Shown one piece after another: positions 1 to 8,053 of a stretch of 35,277 bases of DNA. The DNA lies in the NCBI GenBank assembly GCA_024640445.1, contig JAHEEZ010000001.1, positions 1-35,277 of the forward strand. The letters run 5' to 3'. This DNA comes from Acidobacteriota bacterium. Lineage in GTDB: Bacteria; Acidobacteriota; Blastocatellia; Pyrinomonadales; Pyrinomonadaceae. The position numbers and the translations under genes are program-made. Under the pieces are notes generated by a model that saw nothing but the letters and a program-made list of their open reading frames with translations, did no database searches and was not told the origin of the DNA. How positions within the stretch are numbered: position 1 is the stretch's first letter; each line of letters opens with the position of its first letter.

Positions 1-158
1 GGTTCCAGGTTCAAATTATCTGGTTCCAAAGAGTCTTTCCGTCACAATTGGAAAAGGAAACTCTCCTATCCACTTGGGCGCGGTTCGGGAATTCCTTGTC
101 TGAGTTCAGCAATCTTGAAGCTAGGTAAATCCCTATTCTTAATTTCAAACCTGGAACC
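1..158. repeat. inverted GGTTCCAGGTT / AACCTGGAACC repeat flanking the intergenic region downstream of the S9 peptidase gene
   Basis: GGTTCCAGGTT at 1-11 and its reverse complement AACCTGGAACC at 148-158, extended by a tandem CTGGAACCTGGAAC. Confidence 0.5.
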
Positions 159-170
159 TGGAACTCGCGT

Positions 171-2360
171 TCATTGCCCTCGGTTGATCTTGATCTCGTA
201 ATTCACCGGCGGGATGCCGCCCTGCAGATTCCTCACGAAATAGTCCCAGCGCCTTCTCATCATATACAGGCTGTCCGCGCCGTATCCGTGCCTCGCGTTC
301 GGGAAAATGATCAGGTCAAAATCCTTGTTCGCTTTGACCAAAGCGTCCACAACCAGATACGTGTTGTAAGGCGGAACATTATCGTCCACTCCGCCGTGAG
401 CCAGGAGCAGTTTGCCCTTCAGGTTCTTGGCGTAATTCTGGTTGGCCTGCTCATCATAATTGGATTTGCCTCCCTCTCCTTCTTTTAAGAGACCTATGTA
501 TCGCTCGCCCCAGTCGTCCTCGTAGTTGCGGTTGTCGTGGTTGCCGGACTCAGAGATCCCGACCTTGTAAAAGTCCGGATACCTGAACATCGCCGCGGCG
601 GTCGCGAATCCTCCGCCGGAATGCCCCCAGATCCCTACTTTGTCGAGATCGATGAACGCAAATCGCTCTGCGAGCTGTTTCAAAGCCCCGATCTGGTCTT
701 CAAGCGTGTTGTCCGCCATATCCCCGTAGCAAGAATCGTGAAATGATTTCGAACGGTCGGGATTGCAGGTCCCGTCGACGACGACTACCACAAATCCGAG
801 TTCCGCGAGCGACTGATGATCGCCCCTGGAAGCCGAGAACGACCTGGAGCCGACACCTCCGCCCTGCGGTCCCGGATAGATGTAATTCACGACCGGGTAT
901 TTCTTCGCCGGATCAAGGTTCGTCGGAGTGAACATAAGGCCGTAAAGGTCGGTCTTGCCGTCGCGCGCCTTGACCTTGATCGGCTGCGGCGGTTTCCAGC
1001 CCGTCGATGCGAGCCTGGCGACGGAAGTCTCTTCCAGCTTTGTGATCAGTTTTCCGTTCGCGTCTCTAAGGACCGTTACAGGTGCGATATCAGGCCTTGA
1101 ATAAGAATCAATGAAGTAATCACCGTCGGGAGAAAGCGTTATCTGGTGATTTCCATTCTCAGGAGTAAGCAGTGTCAGGTTCTTGCCGTTGAATCCGACC
1201 CGGTAGAAATGGCTGAAGTAGGGATCATTTCCCTCTTCCCGACCGTTCGCCTCAAAGAAAAGGACGCGATTCTTCTCGTCCACTTTTAGCAGGCGCGTCA
1301 CCACCCAATCGCCGCTCGTGATGGCGTTCTTCACTTTCCCGGTCTTCAGGTCATATAGGTAGAGGTGGCCCCAGTCGCTGCGCTCCGAATACCATATGAA
1401 CTCGTCCGTTTCCGGCAAATAACGCCAGTTGATAGTCCCCTGACCCGATTCATATTGCGTGTCCACCTTCTCTTCGTAAACGTCCCGCACGTCGCCTGTG
1501 GCAGCGTCCGCGATCCGCAAATTTGCCTGCTTGTGGTCGCGCGTCGTAGAGACAAAAGCCAGTTTCGATCCGTCCGCGTTCCACTCGTTGTCGTCGAACT
1601 GCCCCGTGCAGGAAATGTCGTCGCATAGGGTTCCCCGGCGCGCATCGGGTTTCATTTTAAGCGGAACGATCTTGCCCGAATCGACTTCGATGATGATGCG
1701 CTCGATCCTGATTATGTCCTTATCCTGCGGGATCGGATATTTCCAGGCCTGCAGTTTCGGTTCGCCGACATTGGTCGAAACAAGATACATGTCGCTGACG
1801 TGGCGCTGGTCCTGACGGAAAGTAGCGATCTTCTTTGAATCGGGAGACCATATCAGGACCGGATTGTCGCTCTTGCGCCAGCCGGCGTTGTCGGTCGAGT
1901 AACCGTAGTTCTCGATCCCGTCTTTTGTCAGCTGCTTTTCTGATTTTGTTTCGGTATCGCGCACCCACAGGTTGTAGTCCCGGATGAATGCCTCGTACCT
2001 GCCGTCCGGAGAAGCCGCTCCGCCGCCGAGGGATCTTCTTCCTCCGTTTTCCGCTCCACCTTCAACACCGATCTCAGCAAGCGTCTTCCCGCTTGTGCGT
2101 TTGCCGCTCCGGGGATCGACAACTACAAACTCCTGACCTTCTGCGGTCGAGACCCTGTACCAGAACCGCCCGTCCTCCATCCATACAGGCCGGCCCGGAA
2201 GCCGGTCCACAAGCTTGTTCGTATTGAAGCCGAGCATCTCGACCGCCCGGTCATAATCTTTTTCTGTAAGCTGGCGATGCGGCGATGCCATCTGTTGACC
2301 AAATGCCGCCGCACACAAAATCGACACTAAAAGTACCGTAAATAGTCTTGCTTTCATCAT
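171..2360 (-). CDS. S9 family peptidase (dipeptidyl-peptidase IV / prolyl oligopeptidase-like), secreted
   Basis: 729 aa ORF with N-terminal signal peptide; DPP-IV beta-propeller-like N-terminal part; GHSGGGFAT nucleophile motif and C-terminal HGxxDDNVP / NARHGY motifs typical of S9 peptidases. Confidence 0.93.
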   Translation of the reverse strand: MMKARLFTVLLVSILCAAAFGQQMASPHRQLTEKDYDRAVEMLGFNTNKLVDRLPGRPVWMEDGRFWYRVSTAEGQEFVVVDPRSGKRTSGKTLAEIGVEGGAENGGRRSLGGGAASPDGRYEAFIRDYNLWVRDTETKSEKQLTKDGIENYGYSTDNAGWRKSDNPVLIWSPDSKKIATFRQDQRHVSDMYLVSTNVGEPKLQAWKYPIPQDKDIIRIERIIIEVDSGKIVPLKMKPDARRGTLCDDISCTGQFDDNEWNADGSKLAFVSTTRDHKQANLRIADAATGDVRDVYEEKVDTQYESGQGTINWRYLPETDEFIWYSERSDWGHLYLYDLKTGKVKNAITSGDWVVTRLLKVDEKNRVLFFEANGREEGNDPYFSHFYRVGFNGKNLTLLTPENGNHQITLSPDGDYFIDSYSRPDIAPVTVLRDANGKLITKLEETSVARLASTGWKPPQPIKVKARDGKTDLYGLMFTPTNLDPAKKYPVVNYIYPGPQGGGVGSRSFSASRGDHQSLAELGFVVVVVDGTCNPDRSKSFHDSCYGDMADNTLEDQIGALKQLAERFAFIDLDKVGIWGHSGGGFATAAAMFRYPDFYKVGISESGNHDNRNYEDDWGERYIGLLKEGEGGKSNYDEQANQNYAKNLKGKLLLAHGGVDDNVPPYNTYLVVDALVKANKDFDLIIFPNARHGYGADSLYMMRRRWDYFVRNLQGGIPPVNYEIKINRGQ

Positions 2361-2550
2361 CTTGTTTCTCTTTTCTTAGAAGGGATTTTTGGTGAACGTA
2401 TGATATGCCCAAGCAAAATAAATGACAACCGAACCGGCCGGACATTGTGTTTGAACCGATCGCGAAGACAGCGGCCCCTGCGCACCGATATAGTTGTTGC
2501 GCAACGCAGTTTTCTAATCTACACTCCATAAAAATCAGGAGGTTCAACTT

Positions 2551-2823
2551 ATGCCGAAATACGTGATCGAAAGGGAAATTCCGGGTGTAGGATCGCTTTC
2601 ACCCGAGGAACTGAAAGGCGTGTCACAAACATCCTGCGGGGTCCTTAGCCAGATGGGACCGCAGATCCAGTGGGTTGAGAGCTTCGTGACCGCGGACAAG
2701 GTCTATTGCATCTACATAGCCCCCGACGTCGATTCCGTCAGGGAACATGCTGAAAGAGGCGGCTTTCCCGCAAACAGTATTTCGGAAGTTAAGACCAAGA
2801 TCGATCCTACAACTGCCGAGTAG
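2551..2823 (+). CDS. DUF4242 domain-containing small protein (SCO4226-like)
   Basis: 90 aa ORF preceded by RBS (aggaggttc); MPKYVIEREIPGVGSLSPEEL...WVESFVTADKVYCIYIAPD pattern of the DUF4242 family. Confidence 0.85.
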   Translation: MPKYVIEREIPGVGSLSPEELKGVSQTSCGVLSQMGPQIQWVESFVTADKVYCIYIAPDVDSVREHAERGGFPANSISEVKTKIDPTTAE

Positions 2824-2851
2824 TTGAGACACACCAGCTCCTGAACTGACC

Positions 2852-2885
2852 AGACAGTGCCGCCGTGCGGCGCTGTCTTTGTCGT
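2852..2885 (+). terminator. putative rho-independent terminator
   Basis: AGACAG-T-GCCGC-CGT-GCGGC-G-CTGTCT hairpin followed by a T-rich run (tttgtcgtttt), ~30 nt after the DUF4242 stop. Confidence 0.7.
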
Positions 2886-2949
2886 TTTGGGGCGAAAGCG
2901 TTAGAATTTTGGTTTGAGCTTTTTTGTTTATTTCATTCAGTTATCATAG

Positions 2950-4749
2950 ATGTCCGGAGATTTTATGAGCGTCGAAGTCGTAATGCCGCAGATGGGAGAG
3001 TCGATCACGGAAGGCACCATCTCAAAATGGCTTAAGAAGGTTGGCGACAAGGTGGAGCGTGACGAACCTCTTCTTGAGATCTCGACCGACAAGGTCGATG
3101 CCGAGGTGCCGGCGCCGCAGTCCGGAACACTACTCGAGATCAGGTATCAGGAAGGCGATACGGTCGAGGTTGATACGGTTGTGGCTGTGCTCGGCGCGGA
3201 AGGCGAGCAGCCCGCTGCCGCGGCTTCCAATGGAAACTCCTTGGAAGTAGATTCCCCCGATCCGGAACCTGTCGAAGAAGCAGCCGCGCCTGAGCCGGCA
3301 GCCGAAACACCGGCTCCAGTCGAAACTCCCGCCGCGCCCGCGGTATCCGGAAGCGCCACCGACGTCGTGATGCCCCAGATGGGAGAGTCGATCACGGAAG
3401 GTACAATTTCAAAATGGCTTAAGTCGGTAGGTCAAAAAATCGAACGCGACGAACCTCTTCTCGAAATCTCCACGGACAAGGTCGACGCGGAGGTTCCCTC
3501 TCCCGTTGCGGGCACGCTTTTGGAGATCATCCACGGTGAGGGTGAGACGGTCGAGGTTGACAAGGTCCTGGCAAGGATAGGCGCAGAGGGCGGCGTTGCA
3601 GCCCCTTCGATGCCGGCATCAACACCCGCTCCAAAACCTGAACCGGTCACTGTGCCGGAACCCGTCAAAACCGAAGCTCCAGCCGAGATCCGGCAGGCTC
3701 CTGCGGCTGCATCGGTTGCCGCATCGGGTTCGAACGGACACGGAAAAGCTCAGAAGGATATGACGGCGGCGGAACTGCGAAAAACCAAGAGCAGCCCTCT
3801 CGTCAGAAACATCGCCAAAGAACACGACATCGACATCTCACGGATCGATGGCACCGGAATGAACGGCAGGGTGACCAAAAAGGACATTCTTTCGTTTATC
3901 GAATCCGGCGCCGCCCGCTCGCCTCAGGACCTAATTGCGAAACCGGCGGTCATCGAGACCCCTTCGCCTGTGGTACAGCCATCGCCTGAACCGGTCCGAG
4001 AGGAATCCCGGCCCGTTGTGCCGGCCGCTCGTCCGACGTCGACGGTCGGAGACCGGGTCGAGCCAATGTCCGTGATGCGGAAGAAGATCGCGGAACATAT
4101 GACGTCGTCTAAGCAGACTTCGGCCCACGTTTCGTCGGTTTACGAGATCGATATGACGAACGTCGTGAAGTTCCGCGACCGAAACAAATCCGATTTCCAT
4201 CAGCGGTACGGCACAAAGCTTACGTTCATGCCCTTCATTTTCCAGGCCGTCACGGCGGCGCTGAGAAAATTTCCGATCGTCAACTCTCAGGTCGCCGGAG
4301 ACCAGATCGTTTACAAGGGAGACATCAACCTTGGAATGGCCGTGGCGCTGGACTGGGGACTTATCGTTCCGGTCATACGCCGCGCGGATTCGCTTTCGCT
4401 TGCAGGACTCGCCCAGACGGCGAACGACCTTGCTGAGCGAGCCCGCACCAAGAAGCTTAATCCTGACGAGGTGCAGGGCGGAACGTTCACGATCACGAAC
4501 CCGGGAGTGTTCGGGGGACTTTTCGGGACACCGATCATCAACCAGCCGCAGGTCGCCATCCTTTGCGTGGGAACGATCGAAAAGAGGCCCAAGGTGATGA
4601 CCACCGCTGAAGGTGACGACTATATAGGTATCAGGTCAATGGCTTACTTCGCGCTGACGTACGACCATCGTGTCGTTGACGGCGCCGACGGAGAACAATT
4701 CCTTTCGTTTGTGAAGGAATATCTGGAAAGCACGGAGTTCAGCATTTAG
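2950..4749 (+). CDS. sucB: 2-oxoglutarate dehydrogenase complex E2 (dihydrolipoyllysine-residue succinyltransferase-type), two lipoyl domains
   Basis: Two biotinyl-lipoyl domains (VVMPQMGESITEGTISKWLK...EISTDKVDAEVP), Ala/Pro linkers, E3-binding domain (SSPLVRNIAKEHDIDISRIDGTGMNGRVTKKDI), catalytic YDHRVVDGADGEQFL. Start may be 2965 (MSVEVVMPQ). Confidence 0.92.
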   Translation: MSGDFMSVEVVMPQMGESITEGTISKWLKKVGDKVERDEPLLEISTDKVDAEVPAPQSGTLLEIRYQEGDTVEVDTVVAVLGAEGEQPAAAASNGNSLEVDSPDPEPVEEAAAPEPAAETPAPVETPAAPAVSGSATDVVMPQMGESITEGTISKWLKSVGQKIERDEPLLEISTDKVDAEVPSPVAGTLLEIIHGEGETVEVDKVLARIGAEGGVAAPSMPASTPAPKPEPVTVPEPVKTEAPAEIRQAPAAASVAASGSNGHGKAQKDMTAAELRKTKSSPLVRNIAKEHDIDISRIDGTGMNGRVTKKDILSFIESGAARSPQDLIAKPAVIETPSPVVQPSPEPVREESRPVVPAARPTSTVGDRVEPMSVMRKKIAEHMTSSKQTSAHVSSVYEIDMTNVVKFRDRNKSDFHQRYGTKLTFMPFIFQAVTAALRKFPIVNSQVAGDQIVYKGDINLGMAVALDWGLIVPVIRRADSLSLAGLAQTANDLAERARTKKLNPDEVQGGTFTITNPGVFGGLFGTPIINQPQVAILCVGTIEKRPKVMTTAEGDDYIGIRSMAYFALTYDHRVVDGADGEQFLSFVKEYLESTEFSI

Positions 4750-5023
4750 CAGCACCGCGTGGGGTTCGCGGCGGCTTCGGTTGGAATCTCCGCCATGTTG
4801 ATCATTTTTTAAACCAATGCGCCAGGAAAGGAATTGGCCGAAAACGCCAATCTCCTTAACAAGTTACGATCCCCAAATTCTAAGAACCCGGTTCACTGAC
4901 AATTGCCGGAAAAATAAATTGTCGTTGACAACTCATTTTCTAATTTGGTACGTCTTAGGGGTGCTCTCTCAAAGCGACTTTTTCAACCAGTACAATCAGG
5001 CCCTTTCTTCAAGGAGTTACATC

Positions 5024-6016
5024 ATGTTGCGTAAAATCAATGGTATTCGTTTTTCGGCGTCCTTGCTGGCGCTTTCTATGATCTTTGGAATTGCGACCGT
5101 CTTCGGACAGGACAATCAGGTCAGGTCGCTGGCCAACGGCCAGAAATACAAGATCGAGGGTGTTGTCGTCGCAACTGACGCCAACAGTTTTTTAGTTCGC
5201 GACGAGACGGGCAATGACACCAAAGTGATAATTTCGCCCAATGCGAGCATTAAGTCGAACAGCTTTTGGGGAAGCGGCGATTCGTTCCCTGCCACAAGCA
5301 TCATTCGCGGCTTGAATCTCAAGGTTGAGGGACGAGGAGACAGTTCCGGAGCGTTGGCGGCCACCAAGATCCGCTTCGACAAGAGCGATCTGGAGACCGC
5401 GCAGTCGATCGATACCCGCGTGGCTCCGGCCGAAGAGAGGATCACTGCCACCGAGCAGAATGCCGAGAGAATGTCCGGTCAGATCGATGAACTGATGGCT
5501 ATTTCGAACGCCGCCAAGGGCGGCGCAAAGGCCGCCCAGGACACCGCTGACGCGGCTGTCGCAGGTGTTAACGCGACCAACCGCCGCATCTCAGCGATCG
5601 ACGATTTTGTCGTTCAGTCCTCGTCTACTGTGAACTTCAAAGTGAACAGTTACAAGCTTTCCAATGAAGCCAAATCCGAATTGGACGGCGTGGCCGCTAC
5701 GGCGCTTACGCTTAGAGGATACGTTCTCGAGGTAACGGGTTTTGCTTCTGCAGACGGAAGCGCCCAGAAGAACAAGGTTCTCAGCGAGCGCAGGGCACAG
5801 GCCGTTATCGATTACCTCGTCACGACCCACAACATTCCGCTCCGAAGGATCGGTCGCGGCTACGGCTACGGTGAAACCAACGCAGTTGCTGACAACAGTA
5901 CTCTCGAGGGTCGCCAACAAAACCGTAGGGTTGAGGTAAAAGTCCTCGTCAGCCGAGGAATCAACCAAAACGTTGAGGTTCGCTCGACCGCTGACGCCGA
6001 CGACGGAACTCGCTAA
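5024..6016 (+). CDS. OmpA family outer-membrane protein with N-terminal DUF5666-like domain
   Basis: Longest ORF begins 4817, but ATG 5024 has RBS AAGGAG and a signal peptide (MLRKINGIRFSASLLALSMIFGIATVFG); C-terminal OmpA motif (VTGFASADGSAQKNKVLSERRAQAVIDYL...NRRVEVKVL). Confidence 0.88.
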   Translation: MLRKINGIRFSASLLALSMIFGIATVFGQDNQVRSLANGQKYKIEGVVVATDANSFLVRDETGNDTKVIISPNASIKSNSFWGSGDSFPATSIIRGLNLKVEGRGDSSGALAATKIRFDKSDLETAQSIDTRVAPAEERITATEQNAERMSGQIDELMAISNAAKGGAKAAQDTADAAVAGVNATNRRISAIDDFVVQSSSTVNFKVNSYKLSNEAKSELDGVAATALTLRGYVLEVTGFASADGSAQKNKVLSERRAQAVIDYLVTTHNIPLRRIGRGYGYGETNAVADNSTLEGRQQNRRVEVKVLVSRGINQNVEVRSTADADDGTR

Positions 6017-6031
6017 CTCGTACGAAGAATT

Positions 6032-6078
6032 TGCCCCGGCAGGGCCTGACAAGAATTTGATCCGCCGGGGCATTTTCA
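6032..6078 (+). terminator. putative terminator hairpin downstream of the OmpA-like gene
   Basis: TGCCCCGGC (6032-6040) pairs with GCCGGGGCA (6064-6072), followed by ttttcatttt. Confidence 0.7.
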
Positions 6079-6220
6079 TTTTCAAGGAATTACGGGCGGA
6101 CGATCTGAAAGGGTTGTCCGCCCTCCCATCCATCTCGGGGAAACCCGTTTGCCTCCCTTTCCGTAACAACGCCGGTCATATTTCGCATTCATACTCCCCT
6201 TAGGCCAAGAGGTACCAGCA

Positions 6221-7336
6221 ATGATTCGAGTTTTTCCAATAGTTTCAATCGTGCTCATTTCCGTCTTGGCGGCGATGGCCCAAAATCCGGTCGGCACGCC
6301 TCCGCCGCTTGTGGTTGAGGACAACGAGGTTCTGAAGATCGATTCGCGTCTGGTGGTCGTCCCCGTCGCTGTTGTCGATGGAAACGGTCAGCCCGTTCCC
6401 GGACTGACAATGGAAGACTTCATTATTAAGGAAGGTTCGAGGATCCAGCAGATCACGGAAGTGTCAGCTGCTGAAAAGGTCCCGCTGGAGATCGCCGTTC
6501 TCTTCGACATTTCGGGAAGCACTGATCCAATGTTCAAGTTCGAGCAGGAGACGGCGGCAAAGTTCCTGCAGGAGGTGATGCGTCCTATCGACCGCGCCAC
6601 GATATTTACAATAGGGGAAGAACCAAATCTGGTTCAGAACCGCAACGTAGCTTTCGAGTCGATTGCGACGATCAAAGGGCTGCAGCCTACTAAAGGGCAC
6701 ACCGCCTTTTTTGACACGGTTTCGGCCGCTGCCGTTTATCTTCGTCTGAACGCTCCCCCGAAAAGCCGCAAAGTCATCATCACGATCTCGGACGGCGAGG
6801 ACAATACAAGCGACGGGATCAGGCAGGGAAACCTCAAGATCTATGCCGAACTCGACCGACAGAAGAACACTTTGACCACCGCTAAACTTCGCGACTTCCT
6901 CTCCGAACGAAGGAACGCCGTGCGGCTCGCCGAGCAGAGGCGCACACTGCAGAAGCTGCAGGATGCGGACACGGTCTTCTATTCGATCAACCCGGCCGGC
7001 AGTTCGTATAAGCTCAACAAGATCAGCGTCGCGGGACAGGACAATATGGAGAAGTTTGCGGTGGATACAGGTGGAATGGCCTTTCTTCCCAAATTTCTGC
7101 CGATTGACCTGAAAAGCAGCTACGAGTCGAACGCCAACCTGCAGGCAAATACAACCACTCTTGAATTGATCTTCCGGCAGCTCGCAAATGAACTGCAGGC
7201 GCAGTACCTGGTTCAGTATTATTCGGACGGCGATTATCAGCTGAATGAATACGTCAATCTTGACGTCACGCTAGGCGGCGGGAAGACGCACCGTGTAAGA
7301 GCCCGGCAGGGATACTTCGTAAAGGAACAGCAGTAG
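6221..7336 (+). CDS. VWA domain-containing protein (VWFA-related Acidobacterial-type)
   Basis: Signal peptide, LVVVPVAVVDGNGQPVPGLTMEDFIIKE, MIDAS-like FDISGSTD, ITISDGEDNTSD, C-terminal HRVRARQGYF typical of acidobacterial VWFA-related proteins. Confidence 0.9.
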   Translation: MIRVFPIVSIVLISVLAAMAQNPVGTPPPLVVEDNEVLKIDSRLVVVPVAVVDGNGQPVPGLTMEDFIIKEGSRIQQITEVSAAEKVPLEIAVLFDISGSTDPMFKFEQETAAKFLQEVMRPIDRATIFTIGEEPNLVQNRNVAFESIATIKGLQPTKGHTAFFDTVSAAAVYLRLNAPPKSRKVIITISDGEDNTSDGIRQGNLKIYAELDRQKNTLTTAKLRDFLSERRNAVRLAEQRRTLQKLQDADTVFYSINPAGSSYKLNKISVAGQDNMEKFAVDTGGMAFLPKFLPIDLKSSYESNANLQANTTTLELIFRQLANELQAQYLVQYYSDGDYQLNEYVNLDVTLGGGKTHRVRARQGYFVKEQQ

Positions 7337-7346
7337 TGATTGAAAA

Positions 7347-7377
7347 GGCCCGCTGATCAATTTCCGATCCGCGGGCC
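7347..7377. terminator. possible bidirectional terminator between convergent genes
   Basis: GGCCCGC (7347-7353) / GCGGGCC (7371-7377) inverted repeat in the gap between convergent CDSs; flanking A-run on the left, weak T content on the right. Confidence 0.45.
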
Positions 7378-7399
7378 CATACTTTGAATCAGACAGCGA

Positions 7400-7930
7400 T
7401 CACTTATCGTCGATCGCGACCTTTCCCATGGTCATGTTTGCGTTGTCGGGTTCCACTTCTCCCATTACGTAAGGATCGTCGATCGCAACATTCCCCATCA
7501 ACGGCTCGATTCCCCCCATCGTCGGATACTCCTCGACAGGCCTTTCAACAGCGACCGCCCCCATAACCATTGGTGATTCTTCGCGTCCGAACAACGAGGT
7601 AAAGCCGATCCCCGCCATGAATGCCAGCAGCACACTTGCGACGGCTCCCCATATCTTTCGCATCCTCTGCTTCGCCGCCCGCCAGCCAACAGGACAGTCT
7701 TTTGTAATAACTGTGCCGTCAGTTCTGCGGTAAAATCGCGCGCAGACGCGCCCTTCCGCGTTCATTATCAGGCTTTCCGCTTCGGCCCTTGTCATCGCCG
7801 AAAGATTGTAAACATTCATGTTGCAGTCGCCGCAAAGCCTTTTGCGTTCCGTGCCGTACATCTCGTCCCAGTTCGCTGAACAGGGGCTTGCTACTTTTAT
7901 GTTGTTGAGCGGGCTTGTATACCGTGCCAT
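7400..7930 (-). CDS. Cys-motif membrane protein of unknown function (CSANWDEMYGTERKRLCGDCNMNVYNLSAMTRAEA...GRVCARFYRRTDGTVITKDCPVG)
   Basis: Start chosen at 7930 (MARYTSPLNN) rather than 7999; conserved-looking Cys/Trp motif, one TM helix, low-complexity MG-V-AIDD C-terminal tail. Confidence 0.75.
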   Translation of the reverse strand: MARYTSPLNNIKVASPCSANWDEMYGTERKRLCGDCNMNVYNLSAMTRAEAESLIMNAEGRVCARFYRRTDGTVITKDCPVGWRAAKQRMRKIWGAVASVLLAFMAGIGFTSLFGREESPMVMGAVAVERPVEEYPTMGGIEPLMGNVAIDDPYVMGEVEPDNANMTMGKVAIDDK

Positions 7931-8053
7931 TTTTCCTTTCCTCCGTGTTGTCGCGTGACACGCCGACGGCGTGAAATGTTCCGTCTGAACGGACCGCACG
8001 GGTTCGCTTGCAGCACAAACTTGAAAAGTATTTGGAACGGACAGGAACCGGAG

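Noticed and set aside
6094-6123. Second hairpin GGGCGGAC/GTCCGCCC upstream of the VWFA gene as a riboswitch or attenuator
   Set aside because: Only a simple 8-bp stem with a 14-nt loop; no conserved riboswitch-like structure could be recognised.
5591-6169. 192-aa - strand ORF overlapping the OmpA-like gene
   Set aside because: Overlaps a strong CDS and its terminator; no recognisable motifs.
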